DNA of 64,000 nt. Origin: Ferruginibacter paludis. Its GTDB lineage: Bacteria; Bacteroidota; Bacteroidia; Chitinophagales; Chitinophagaceae. A model generated the notes under the pieces. It did no database searches. It was not told the DNA's origin and was given only the letters and a program-made list of their open reading frames with translations. Both the position numbers and the translations under genes were made by a program. Shown here piece by piece: positions 10,102-17,928 of this stretch (the first letter of the stretch is position 1; every line of letters begins with the position of its first letter). The stretch spans positions 1-64,000 of the forward strand of contig NZ_JAUFQJ010000005.1 in assembly GCF_030409685.1 (NCBI RefSeq). The letters run 5' to 3'.

Positions 10102-10839
10102 TTAAACTGTTCCGGTTAATCCCATTAGTTTACCTATTCTTTTTATTACCCAATAAGGAAATGAATAATAATCCCTGCACTCTTTTATTTGTCCGCCAAA
10201 CTTAAGCTTGTAATTGTTGATGCCTAAAAGACTTGGGTTTGTTGTATTGGCCGCATAGCCCCCGAAATCAAATATATTATAGCCTTCATCCTTAAATTTC
10301 AACAAATTATGCACCAGCAAATATTTGTTTGCCTGCCCTACAAAATTCTTATTCAGGTCGTTTTCAAACCGTTTGTTGGCGGTTTGATAATGCCTTACAA
10401 TTTTTAACTCCTTATCAACCAAATAACTTTGAGCTGCAATAATATTATTCTCAAATTTGGCAAAACTCAATACCAGATAATCTTTTTTCTCTAATATCCG
10501 GTTTTTTGATGTTTGAAATGTTCCCTTTTTTGCAGCGAAATCATTAAAAAATGTGACAAAGGAGTCGATATCGTTACAAATTTCAATTACAACCCCTTCC
10601 TCTTCGGCCTTCCTTATTTGTTGCCTGTTAGCTTTTGAAAAATTAGCCAGAATAGTCTGTTTATCATTTTGCAAATCTAATTCTATCGTATGGCTAATCT
10701 CAGGTACCGCAAACATTTTTTTCTCGGTCTTCAAATGATATATAACCTTAAATGTAAATAAGTCCCAAAAACCAATATTTCCGTCAAACCAGGACTCTTG
10801 AATATTAAGAAAAGATATTTTTTTATAATATTTGATCAT
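10102..10839 (-). CDS. FemAB/GNAT-fold acyl or aminoacyl transferase
   Basis: A 245-residue protein of the FemAB-like acetyltransferase group (PF13480 type). Family features seen are SKANRQQIRKAEEEGVVIEI (the NxRxxIRKAxKxG motif of FemX/BioF-like proteins), AAQSYLVDKELKIVRHYQTANKRF and NIFDFGGYAANTTNPSLLGINNYKLKFGG (the conserved D-x-GG-x(n)-G-x-x-x-FK-x-x-FGG ending). Known relatives add amino acids to peptidoglycan stems, and others acylate polysaccharides. Here, inside a glycan locus, it may place an amino acid or acyl group on an aminosugar (inference). It lies 135 bp after a GT4 gene and 14 bp before the propeller gene. Confidence 0.78.
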   Translation of the reverse strand: MIKYYKKISFLNIQESWFDGNIGFWDLFTFKVIYHLKTEKKMFAVPEISHTIELDLQNDKQTILANFSKANRQQIRKAEEEGVVIEICNDIDSFVTFFNDFAAKKGTFQTSKNRILEKKDYLVLSFAKFENNIIAAQSYLVDKELKIVRHYQTANKRFENDLNKNFVGQANKYLLVHNLLKFKDEGYNIFDFGGYAANTTNPSLLGINNYKLKFGGQIKECRDYYSFPYWVIKRIGKLMGLTGTV

Positions 10840-10974
10840 TCAGACTTTGCTTTTAATTTCTACTTAATTGGACCTATACTATCTTTTGGTAATGATCAGA
10901 TGGTAAACGGCATTATTTTCTTTATATTGGATAAATTGTAACATTGCTATTTAAATTATAATAAATAAGTAACA

Positions 10975-12123
10975 TTAATTCCGATGTTTATTATGAAGAC
11001 TTCTGTAAAACTCAATTGTTCGGTCTGCAACGCTCCCGCAATGGTATACTGAGACAGCAGTTTGCTTCGCAGCCAACTGAATGGTCTGCATAAGTTGATT
11101 ATTATTATACAATCTTTCCAATATATCGATGGCCATTTCCGGCTGGTTAAGATCAAACAAAAAGCCATTCATTCTATCAGTGATCATTTCGGGTGTTCCC
11201 CCGGTAATAGATGACACTACTACCTTCCCTGCGCTCATGGCTTCTGCAATTACCATCGGAAGAGACTCCTGTCTGGAAGAAACCATCAGTATATCGCATT
11301 TTACAAGTTCACGCTGAAAGTTTTCCTGGCTTAGCCAGCCATGAAACATGACGTTTTGTTCCAATTGATTGTTGCTTATATAATCCAATACTTCTTTTTT
11401 ATAATGGTCATCGGTAAAATCCCCCACCACATTTAGAAAATAAAAAATATTTTTGGCTTTCAGGGAACTTAAGGTTTTTAAAAGGAAAATGATATTTTTA
11501 TTAGCATCAATGCTACCTGCATAAATAATTCGACTGTCTGTTGCTGTTTTTAAAGGCAAATCAAAAAAAACCGGATTCACAGCATTGGGTATGATAGTGA
11601 CACAACCTTTTTTACTGGCCGGCAACAGGGAATAAGAATAGTTTGAAAGATGGATGATATTTGCAGGGCGCAATAACAACTCTACAAGTCCATTAGAATA
11701 CCACACCAGTTTTTCCCTTAATCTTTCCTTTTGCCTGGCCTCCTTAAAGGCGATTCCATGTATAGTTACGAGCGCGTGTTTTTTTCTAAGGCCAAACAAC
11801 CCGGTAAGCAAAATATAACCACTCATCGCAAAGTGCACTACATCGGGATTAAATTCCTTTATGTGCCTCCTTACTACGCGGGATCCATTAAATGCAAAGT
11901 TAAATACATGTGGCAGACCACTTTCCGGAATGTAGTAAATTTCGACGTTGGGAGAGAATTGAGTTAAGCTTACCGATGTCATATCCCTGTTGAATGACAG
12001 TACCCTTACGGTAACCATTTTTTTTGAAAATCCGGTTAAAAGATTGATTAAGGCTGAATTAACACCACCTTTTATATCGTTTATATTAACCGGTAACCCC
12101 GGAATGAGAATTAAGACTTTCAT
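10975..12123 (-). CDS. Family 4 glycosyltransferase
   Basis: A 382-residue canonical GT4 enzyme. The acceptor half starts MKVLILIPGLPVNINDIKGGVNSALINLL, with the GG loop that contacts donor phosphates. The donor half has IIYAGSIDANKNIIFLL, MFHGWLSQENF and the E-x7-E segment SRQESLPMVIAEAMSAGKVVVSS, then GGTPEMI and NGFLFDL. It is the first GT after wza-wzc-nusG in locus A, 73 bp after the nusG-like gene, so it may add the second sugar or a branch (inference). Confidence 0.92.
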   Translation of the reverse strand: MKVLILIPGLPVNINDIKGGVNSALINLLTGFSKKMVTVRVLSFNRDMTSVSLTQFSPNVEIYYIPESGLPHVFNFAFNGSRVVRRHIKEFNPDVVHFAMSGYILLTGLFGLRKKHALVTIHGIAFKEARQKERLREKLVWYSNGLVELLLRPANIIHLSNYSYSLLPASKKGCVTIIPNAVNPVFFDLPLKTATDSRIIYAGSIDANKNIIFLLKTLSSLKAKNIFYFLNVVGDFTDDHYKKEVLDYISNNQLEQNVMFHGWLSQENFQRELVKCDILMVSSRQESLPMVIAEAMSAGKVVVSSITGGTPEMITDRMNGFLFDLNQPEMAIDILERLYNNNQLMQTIQLAAKQTAVSVYHCGSVADRTIEFYRSLHNKHRN

Positions 12124-12196
12124 TTATTTTCAGTCTGCCATGTCAGCTGTTATATATCCTGGCGATAACAAACCCACCACCTTAGTTTTATTAATC

Positions 12197-12715
12197 TCAC
12201 ATTGCAAAACTACTTTTATTTTCTTCCGCCAGTGGATCGATCACCTTAACGGTAGCTGTTTCAATCAACGCCATCAATAAAAAGCCAAGAGACGGAAGCA
12301 GCATTTTCACCACCGTATGGCCTGCTGACATGTTATCCTTGTGAGAATAACTCGTTATTTGTGATTGCAATTGAGGGTTAACAGTTGTTTTTTCTATTTT
12401 AATTTGATTGTAATCGTTGGCAAACCTTTCCAGGTTGCGGATTTCTTCATCACTTATCTGTGCCGGCCCTCCGAGCCAAAAGAGGAAATTTACCACGTCG
12501 CCCGTTTGTTTAACCAATTGCATTTCTGCCTCTGTAATACGCACAAAAACCAATTGTTGAAATAAAGGAACAGCGGTCCACCTTCGTTTAAAACCCGTAT
12601 TTACACTTAGGTTATTTACCGGACATAAATTTTCTATTTTTTTTCGGCTCAACTGGGAAGAAACCCTTAACTCGCAATTTAATTTTGTGTAAACCGCGTA
12701 CCAATTTTTTTTCAT
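12197..12715 (-). CDS. UpxY/NusG-type transcription antiterminator
   Basis: A 172-residue NusG-superfamily protein. The NGN domain opens NWYAVYTKLNCELRVSSQLSRK, with CPVN, FQQLVFVRI and NFLFWLGGPAQISDEEI matching specialised NusG paralogues of Bacteroidota capsule loci (UpxY group). The C-terminal KOW region (GHTVVKMLLPSLGF to the end) is divergent and hydrophobic. These proteins ride RNA polymerase and prevent early termination in their own polysaccharide operon. It lies 109 bp after wzc, a gap holding an inverted repeat. A paralogue at 61618-62145 follows wzc in locus B, so each locus has its own candidate antiterminator. Confidence 0.85.
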   Translation of the reverse strand: MKKNWYAVYTKLNCELRVSSQLSRKKIENLCPVNNLSVNTGFKRRWTAVPLFQQLVFVRITEAEMQLVKQTGDVVNFLFWLGGPAQISDEEIRNLERFANDYNQIKIEKTTVNPQLQSQITSYSHKDNMSAGHTVVKMLLPSLGFLLMALIETATVKVIDPLAEENKSSFAM

Positions 12716-12801
12716 CTGTAATTTTTTTTAATTAAAAAAAAAGCAGATTTTCAATGGATTAGATACTTAGGTTGTTTAATGAGATATTGGAGTATGACAC
12801 A

Positions 12802-12836
12802 GCCAGGGCTTTGCTTGTATTTAATTAGACCCTGGC
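12802..12836 (-). other. Inverted repeat at the wzc stop, possible attenuator
   Basis: GCCAGGG (12802-12808) and CCCTGGC (12830-12836) form a perfect 7-bp inverted repeat around a 21-nt AT-rich loop. The left arm in mRNA terms covers the last wzc codons and the right arm lies just after the stop. No U-run follows in the transcript, so it is not a standard intrinsic terminator. Its place between wzc and the antiterminator gene makes RNA processing or attenuation possible. Confidence 0.35.
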
Positions 12837-15143
12837 ACTTTTTTTATTATTGTAACTATATACATAATTGTATCCGTAACCATAATTGTTTTTAAAAAAT
12901 CCCCTGGTATGCACACCGTTAAAGATAATGCCAGGATTTTTTATAGGGTTAATTTCCATATTGCCATCCATTCGCTTAATCAGCATTTTTGGCGTAAATT
13001 TATGCCTTACCACAAATAAGGTAGCATCACAAAGGGATGACAACAGGTAGGCATCGGTAATTAGTACAACCGGTGCTGTATCAATAATCACCATATCAAA
13101 ATCAGCATCCAGGCGGGAGATTAATTGGTTTACTTTACCATTTTCTAATAATTCTGATGCATCCTGTTCCAAACTTCCGGATGAAATATAGTAAAGGTGG
13201 TCATTTGAAGGAACGGAGTAAATAATGTTCTCCAGGGAGGCTTTCCCCGCCAGGTATTCGCTTACACCAGTTTGCTGTTTTATATTACATATTTTTCCCA
13301 AACCAGGATTGTGCAAATCTAAATCTACTAATATTACCTTTTTGCCGGTTAATGCAATACTGTGGGCGAGGTTTGCGGCAATAAAACTTTTGCCCTCCCC
13401 GGAAATATTAGATGTTACAAGTACTTTTTTATGTTGGGCATTAATTCCCAGCGATAAAAGTGACACCCTCACCTTTCTAAATTCTTCAGCAATTACTGTA
13501 CGTACTCCTTTTTGAACAACCAACCCTTCCTTGGATTTATTATTAGATACTTCTCCAATAACGGGAATTTTCGTCAGGTCTTCTATTTCACTCCGGTACA
13601 GAATTTTCGGGCTGAGAGATTCCCTGGCCGTTATAATGGCGATCGGGCAGCCCAGCGCAAGGGCAAAAGCGATGGCATATATCATCAGCCTATTGGGGCT
13701 AACCGGGGAGTTGGATGCCATCGCATAGTTAACGACCTTGCTATCTGGTATATTTGAATTGAAGGAAAGCTGGCTTTCTTCTCTTTTTTGCAAAAGGAAG
13801 GCATATATGCCATTTTTTATATTCTGATCTCTTGTAATTTCTACCAACTGACGTTCTTTTTGAGGGATTGCTGATAATACTGCATTATCTGACCCCCTTG
13901 CCGCATACAAATTCTCCCTGCTTTTCTCCAGGCTTCTTTGCTGACTTTCAATATTACTTAAGATGGTAGGCTTTATCTGGTTAATTTGCTCTTTAACTGA
14001 TAACAAAACAGGGTTATTTTCAGCTACAGTCGTTTTAAGATTTTCATACTCCGACTGTAGAGCACTTAACTTGTTTACCTGGTTAATTAATGCCGGATCG
14101 GTAACTCCCAGGGTAGAAGGCAATACCCCTGTATTTCCCGGCGTGGTGGCTGATTTTTTTAACTGGTTCATTATATCAGCCTGCATATTCAAATCGCTGA
14201 TCCTTCTATCGTTGGCACTCACATTATCCAGATAAAGCTGCCCCTGCCTGCTAATGTCGACTGCTCCTTTTCCTGCTTTATACCGTTGCAGTTTTGATTC
14301 GATAGAGTCAAGATCTTGTGAAACAATATTTAACCTCTCTTCAATACTCACCAGTGCATTTTTTGCCAGGTTATTTTTTTCCCTTAGCGCAGCCTCTCCA
14401 TACGAAATCAGCAGCCCGTTTAACACATCTTCGGCCAGCGTTGGAGATTCTTCGCGGTAGCTTAAATTGATAACGCTGGACTGTTTGCTGGACGCTGCCA
14501 CCTTCAAATTGCCCAGCAGCCAGGCGGCCATATTTTCCACCGGAATAAGAGAAAAATAGTAGGGCTTATTATTGGGTGCAGATGGAATGTATTTTGAATT
14601 ATGGACAAATTTCAATGTGCCATAGGGCGTTTTAAGCCATTCATTGATTGAACCTTTGAATGTTTTATTCAGTAAAACTGTGCCCTGGGCTTCATCAATA
14701 TCAAGGCTTATTTTCTTTGCCGGAACAAGAGAGTCCGGATTGCTTACCTCTATCTGCAAAGGTGAAACCTGGTAAGCAGAAATGGTTTTGATCTTTCCTT
14801 CCTGAGAAACGGGCGCATATAAATGGAGTTTCTTAACCACGTCGCTCATTAACGACCTGGATTGCAATACCTCAATTTCATTTTCAATAATCTTATTGGA
14901 ATTTACCAGGTTAAGAGATTGCACCAGCCTTGAATCATCTGCTCCCTTTCTTTCATCCTTTATAATGATGGTTGCATAGGCTTCGTACTTGGGATTAGTA
15001 TACCGCAGGTATAAAAATGCGCCCACAGCCGACAGAATGAAAAAGATAAGAAAAAGCGGCCAGTAGGGCACGTACGACAATAACGACAGAATAATGGAAT
15101 TATCCTGTTTTGATGCCGCGGGTTTATGTTGTTTTTGTTGCAT
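12825..15143 (-). CDS. wzc: Wzc-like polysaccharide co-polymerase and tyrosine autokinase
   Basis: A 772-residue inner-membrane protein that controls chain length and export with Wza. Order: N-terminal Wzz domain with the first membrane helix (YVPYWPLFLIFFILSAVGAF), a long periplasmic coiled-coil region, a second helix (NRLMIYAIAFALALGCPIAI), then a cytoplasmic BY-kinase domain. The kinase motifs are Walker A SNISGEGKSFIAANLA, Walker A' VILVDLDLHNPG and Walker B DMVIIDTAPV. The C-terminal tail holds a six-Tyr cluster (NNYGYGYNYVYSYNN), the expected autophosphorylation sites. It starts 20 bp after wza. The CpsB/YwqE-type phosphatase at 20122-20865 is a plausible partner. A paralogue lies at the right edge of the window. 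Confidence 0.93.
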   Translation of the reverse strand: MQQKQHKPAASKQDNSIILSLLSYVPYWPLFLIFFILSAVGAFLYLRYTNPKYEAYATIIIKDERKGADDSRLVQSLNLVNSNKIIENEIEVLQSRSLMSDVVKKLHLYAPVSQEGKIKTISAYQVSPLQIEVSNPDSLVPAKKISLDIDEAQGTVLLNKTFKGSINEWLKTPYGTLKFVHNSKYIPSAPNNKPYYFSLIPVENMAAWLLGNLKVAASSKQSSVINLSYREESPTLAEDVLNGLLISYGEAALREKNNLAKNALVSIEERLNIVSQDLDSIESKLQRYKAGKGAVDISRQGQLYLDNVSANDRRISDLNMQADIMNQLKKSATTPGNTGVLPSTLGVTDPALINQVNKLSALQSEYENLKTTVAENNPVLLSVKEQINQIKPTILSNIESQQRSLEKSRENLYAARGSDNAVLSAIPQKERQLVEITRDQNIKNGIYAFLLQKREESQLSFNSNIPDSKVVNYAMASNSPVSPNRLMIYAIAFALALGCPIAIITARESLSPKILYRSEIEDLTKIPVIGEVSNNKSKEGLVVQKGVRTVIAEEFRKVRVSLLSLGINAQHKKVLVTSNISGEGKSFIAANLAHSIALTGKKVILVDLDLHNPGLGKICNIKQQTGVSEYLAGKASLENIIYSVPSNDHLYYISSGSLEQDASELLENGKVNQLISRLDADFDMVIIDTAPVVLITDAYLLSSLCDATLFVVRHKFTPKMLIKRMDGNMEINPIKNPGIIFNGVHTRGFFKNNYGYGYNYVYSYNNKKSARV

Positions 15144-15163
15144 TATAAGTGATCCGGCTATTA

Positions 15164-15955
15164 TTATTTTTTTATCAATTGAATAGTTATTAAAACTACC
15201 GATAAGGCAGACAGCAAAGTTGGTAAGGACTGCCTGAAAGAACTGGAAAGTGCCACCTTATCCTTATTTGCTTCTACGTAAACCAAATCGTTGGGTTGCA
15301 GGTAATAATAGGGAGAGGTAAGAAAACTGGCTTCGTTTAAATTAACGCGTTTAACTACCCGCTTTCCACTTATTTCTCTTATCAGCAGCACATTGTCTTT
15401 TTTTCCAAAAATGGTAATATCACCCGCTAAGCCAATAGCCTTTAAAAGCGATATTTTTTCACTCGGTACATTTATCACGGCTGGCTTACCAACTTCACCC
15501 AATACAGTTACTTCATAATTTAAATGCCTGATGTTTACAATAGGGTCCAAGAGCAATTTCTGATTAGTCAGCATATCTATAATTATATTTTTCACCTCAT
15601 TGCTGGTCCGTCCTGCAACTTTTATTGCTCCCAGGCCCGGTACCTGGATATATCCTTCTGAGTTAACCAAATACCCGGCCCCACTCTGGCCATTGGTGCT
15701 GGTTATTGTGCTGCTGTTAAAAGAACTGTTGGGCAAATTAAATAAAGCAGATGCCTTTTCATTGGGACTGGTAATAGTAATGCTCAGGATATCATTTTTT
15801 TGAATGATTGGCATTATTGTATCCGACAAATTAGGAACAATAACAGCATCCTGGGCGTTATTGAAATAAGTTGTCTTCTTTGTATTGGTACAGGCTACCA
15901 TAAAAAGCATAGAACCAGCCAGCAGCCAAAAGTTTACATATTTTCTGTACATCAT
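15164..15955 (-). CDS. wza: Wza-like polysaccharide export lipoprotein
   Basis: A 263-residue outer-membrane polysaccharide exporter of the Bacteroidota type. The N-terminus MMYRKYVNFWLLAGSMLFMVAC is a lipoprotein signal with a lipobox before Cys. A Poly_export domain follows (IQKNDILSITITSPNEKASALF), then SLBB-like domains (VNSEGYIQVPGLGAIKVAGRTSNEV and YEVTVLGEVGKPAVINVPSEKISLLKAIGLAGDITIFGKKDNVLL). A hydrophobic helix near the C-terminus (LPTLLSALSVVLITIQLI) probably spans the outer membrane. It heads locus A; a promoter-like site is about 200 bp upstream. Confidence 0.92.
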   Translation of the reverse strand: MMYRKYVNFWLLAGSMLFMVACTNTKKTTYFNNAQDAVIVPNLSDTIMPIIQKNDILSITITSPNEKASALFNLPNSSFNSSTITSTNGQSGAGYLVNSEGYIQVPGLGAIKVAGRTSNEVKNIIIDMLTNQKLLLDPIVNIRHLNYEVTVLGEVGKPAVINVPSEKISLLKAIGLAGDITIFGKKDNVLLIREISGKRVVKRVNLNEASFLTSPYYYLQPNDLVYVEANKDKVALSSSFRQSLPTLLSALSVVLITIQLIKK

Positions 15956-16157
15956 TTTTTATTATTATTTCCAAACGAAATAAGTATCATTTTATTGGGA
16001 ACGCCAACCAACTCTCAATATTACATATGGCTCATCATAACCATTAATGGGGATATTCGTAGGAATCAGGGTAACACATGAAGCAATGCGGTAGTAACCG
16101 GTCTTTAGGTAAGATTTGGATCAGAGTGTAATTAAGTAAGTGTCCATTACTATTGGT

Positions 16158-16189
16158 CAAAAATAGTAATAATTGATCAACATTCCAAA
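16158..16189 (-). promoter_or_regulatory. Candidate Bacteroidota promoter for wza (locus A)
   Basis: On the minus strand TTTG (16189-16186) is followed after 20 bp by TATTTTTG (16165-16158), an exact fit to the Bacteroidota consensus TTTG-N19-21-TAnnTTTG. Transcription would start near 16150 and give a leader of about 195 nt before wza. Such a long leader is expected where an UpxY-type protein is recruited. The rest of the 409-bp gap (15956-16364) holds no gene. Confidence 0.5.
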
Positions 16190-16252
16190 AACGCCCTATT
16201 TATTAATTGTTACCGAATGTTTTAGCCGTACCACAATTATAAGTCGTACAGG

Positions 16253-16285
16253 GTTCATAAAAAACCGGACCGGTTCCTTATGAAC
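16253..16285 (-). terminator. Palindrome/terminator after the DUF3276 gene
   Basis: A 33-bp imperfect palindrome: GTTCATAA and TTATGAAC outer arms (8 bp) and AACCGG/CCGGTT inner arms around a single A. Read on the minus strand, the inner stem is followed by a TTTTTTA run, as in an intrinsic terminator. It lies 80 bp after the DUF3276 stop and about 64 bp upstream of the wza promoter candidate. The symmetry would also suit a protein-binding operator. Confidence 0.45.
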
Positions 16286-16364
16286 ATTCCCAATTACTAC
16301 TTATGCCAGCGCATTAGCCAACATCGTACCAGAAGTTAAAATAACTATATAGAAGCGTATAATA

Positions 16365-16826
16365 TTACCATTTGTCCACTTCTTCCGTACTGCCATTATC
16401 AAGCGGAGGCTGTTCTGTTACCGGGGCTGTCACAGCAACTGGTTCACTGTCTGTAACTGCAAGGGGCGCTGCTGTCGTGGCGGGTTCATTTTCAGCAGCA
16501 AAGGTGGAAGGTTGTCCATCCTCCCCTTCGTAAGGTGTATCATGATTAAAGGCATCAAAGTCAAAATCAGGCATCAACTCTGTTTTTACATGGTCAATGG
16601 CTTCTGCTAACCCTTTAATAAATTTATTGAAGTCTTCTTTGTAAAGAAAAATTTTATGCCTGTCATACCCGTCGGAGTCAAAACGTTTGCGGCTTTCTGT
16701 AATAGTGAGATAATAGTCACTTCCCCTGGTTTCTCTAACATCAAAAAAATAGGTTCTTCTTTTGCCAGCCCTGATACGTTTGCTATAAACGCTTTCCATT
16801 TTTTTGTCATTGTTGTCGTACGCCAC
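16365..16826 (-). CDS. DUF3276 PUR-alpha-like nucleic-acid-binding protein
   Basis: A 153-residue member of the bacterial PUR family (DUF3276), which bind single-stranded DNA or RNA. The PUR repeat region spans about residues 10-95: ESVYSKRIRAGKRRTYFFDVRETRGSDYYLTITESRKRF, then KIFLYKEDFNKFIKGLAEAIDHV. The C-terminal third (from about 110) is low-complexity, rich in Ala, Thr, Pro and Glu, and probably disordered. It has its own promoter-like site and terminator-like palindrome, so it looks like a single-gene unit beside locus A. Its cellular role is not established. Confidence 0.88.
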   Translation of the reverse strand: MAYDNNDKKMESVYSKRIRAGKRRTYFFDVRETRGSDYYLTITESRKRFDSDGYDRHKIFLYKEDFNKFIKGLAEAIDHVKTELMPDFDFDAFNHDTPYEGEDGQPSTFAAENEPATTAAPLAVTDSEPVAVTAPVTEQPPLDNGSTEEVDKW

Positions 16827-16876
16827 AGTTATAAAATTTTTTATTAAAAGATGTTACAAAATAATCAGATACTCAG

Positions 16877-16906
16877 CAAAGATAAAATTGTTTTCCAAAT
16901 AGCAAA
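16877..16906 (-). promoter_or_regulatory. Candidate promoter for the DUF3276 gene
   Basis: Minus-strand TTTG (16906-16903) and TATCTTTG (16884-16877) are separated by 18 bp and fit the TAnnTTTG type -7 element, with a slightly short spacer. The start site would be near 16870, about 45 nt before the ATG. Confidence 0.4.
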
Positions 16907-16990
16907 ATAAACCTGCAAAAGGGCATTTATATATTGTTGCCTTATAGTAAGTGAAGCTATTCACAAAGGCTTTCGTTTATATGTTGGTCG

Positions 16991-17064
16991 TAACAAGTTT
17001 AAAGCTGAATTACCAAAACTGCAATCACCACACACAAAACTTCAACAAAGCTATACGGCAGCAA
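16991..17064 (+). repeat. Degenerate copy of the hairpin repeat family
   Basis: This stretch matches the 5' half of the hairpin repeats next to it (AATTACCAAAACTGCAATCA, TTCAACAAAGCTATACGGCAGCAA), then diverges before the second stem arm. No T-rich hairpin follows. It appears to be a decayed or truncated copy. Confidence 0.6.
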
Positions 17065-17129
17065 GGGAAAATCGGTTCGCCATCATTTAATTGTTGAAAT
17101 TAAACACGAATGCTGTTACTGCACGTTGG

Positions 17130-17830
17130 CCTTAACGACCTGACAGTAGAATTATCAAAGCTGAATTTACCATGTACAAAAGTTTAATAAAACTGCCCGG
17201 CAGCAACGGGCTGTATTCGTTGCTGCCTTGACTTTTTTTTGTTAGTTTTTTTGTGTTCAAGACAAAAAAAGTAACAAAGAATCATTGATCAAATAAAACA
17301 CCTGCGATCCCAATATCCAATCTATACAAATCAAAAAAACTAAAAAAACAGCTTCTGGATTACGCTAATAATAATAAGACTTTTATTTATACTTCGGCCG
17401 TAACAATCCTAACAGTAGAATTACCAAAGCTGAAATTACCATGCACAAAAGTTCAACAAAGCTACCCGGCAGCAACGGGCTGTATTCGTTGCTGACCTGA
17501 CTTTTTTTTGTTACTTTTTTTGTGTTCAAGACAAAAAAAGTAACAAAGAATCATTGATCAAATAAAAGACCTGCGATCCCAATATCCAATCTATACAAAT
17601 CAAAAAAACTAAAAAAAATAGCTTCTGGATTACACTAATAATAAGACTTTTATTTATACTTCGGCCATAACAATCCTAACAGTAGAATTACCAAAGCTGA
17701 AATTACCATGCACAAAAGTTCAACAAGGCTACCCGGCAGCAACGGGCTGTATTCGTTGCTGCCTTGACTTTTTTTGTTACTTTTTTTGTGTTCAAGACAA
17801 AAAAAGTAACAAAGAATCATTGATCAAATA
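17130..17830 (+). repeat. Hairpin repeat array 1, three tandem copies
   Basis: Three direct copies with a period of about 268 bp. Each has a 29-nt GC-rich hairpin (GGCAGCAACG, 9-nt loop, CGTTGCTGCC) at 17199-17227, 17468-17496 and 17735-17763. Each is followed after TTGAC by a T-run and a second inverted repeat (GTTACTTTTTTTGTG, CAAGACAAAAAAAGTAAC). In the middle copy the right arm has two substitutions. Copies here share the variant GTGTTCAAG and the tail AACAAAGAATCATTGATC, unlike the other arrays. The array fills the gap between the ABC exporter stop (17929) and the DUF3276 gene; no other gene is seen in 16827-17928. Confidence 0.92.
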
Positions 17831-17928
17831 AAAGACCTGCGATCAGAACACTCATTTTTGACAAAAGGATACAGACGTTACTTCATAAAAGGTGCTGCGA
17901 TCTAAATACACCATGCTGTATAAACGCA

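Noticed and set aside
17199..17763. Possible CRISPR array
   Set aside because: Repeat units are over 200 bp, spacers are not unique, and no cas gene is present. Heptad arrays are far too short-period for CRISPR.
16827..17928. Reading the T-rich hairpins as intrinsic terminators of the ABC exporter
   Set aside because: The arm order puts the T-run after the GC-rich stem on the plus strand, not in the direction of the exporter message. It could work on antisense RNA, but no sense terminator can be claimed.
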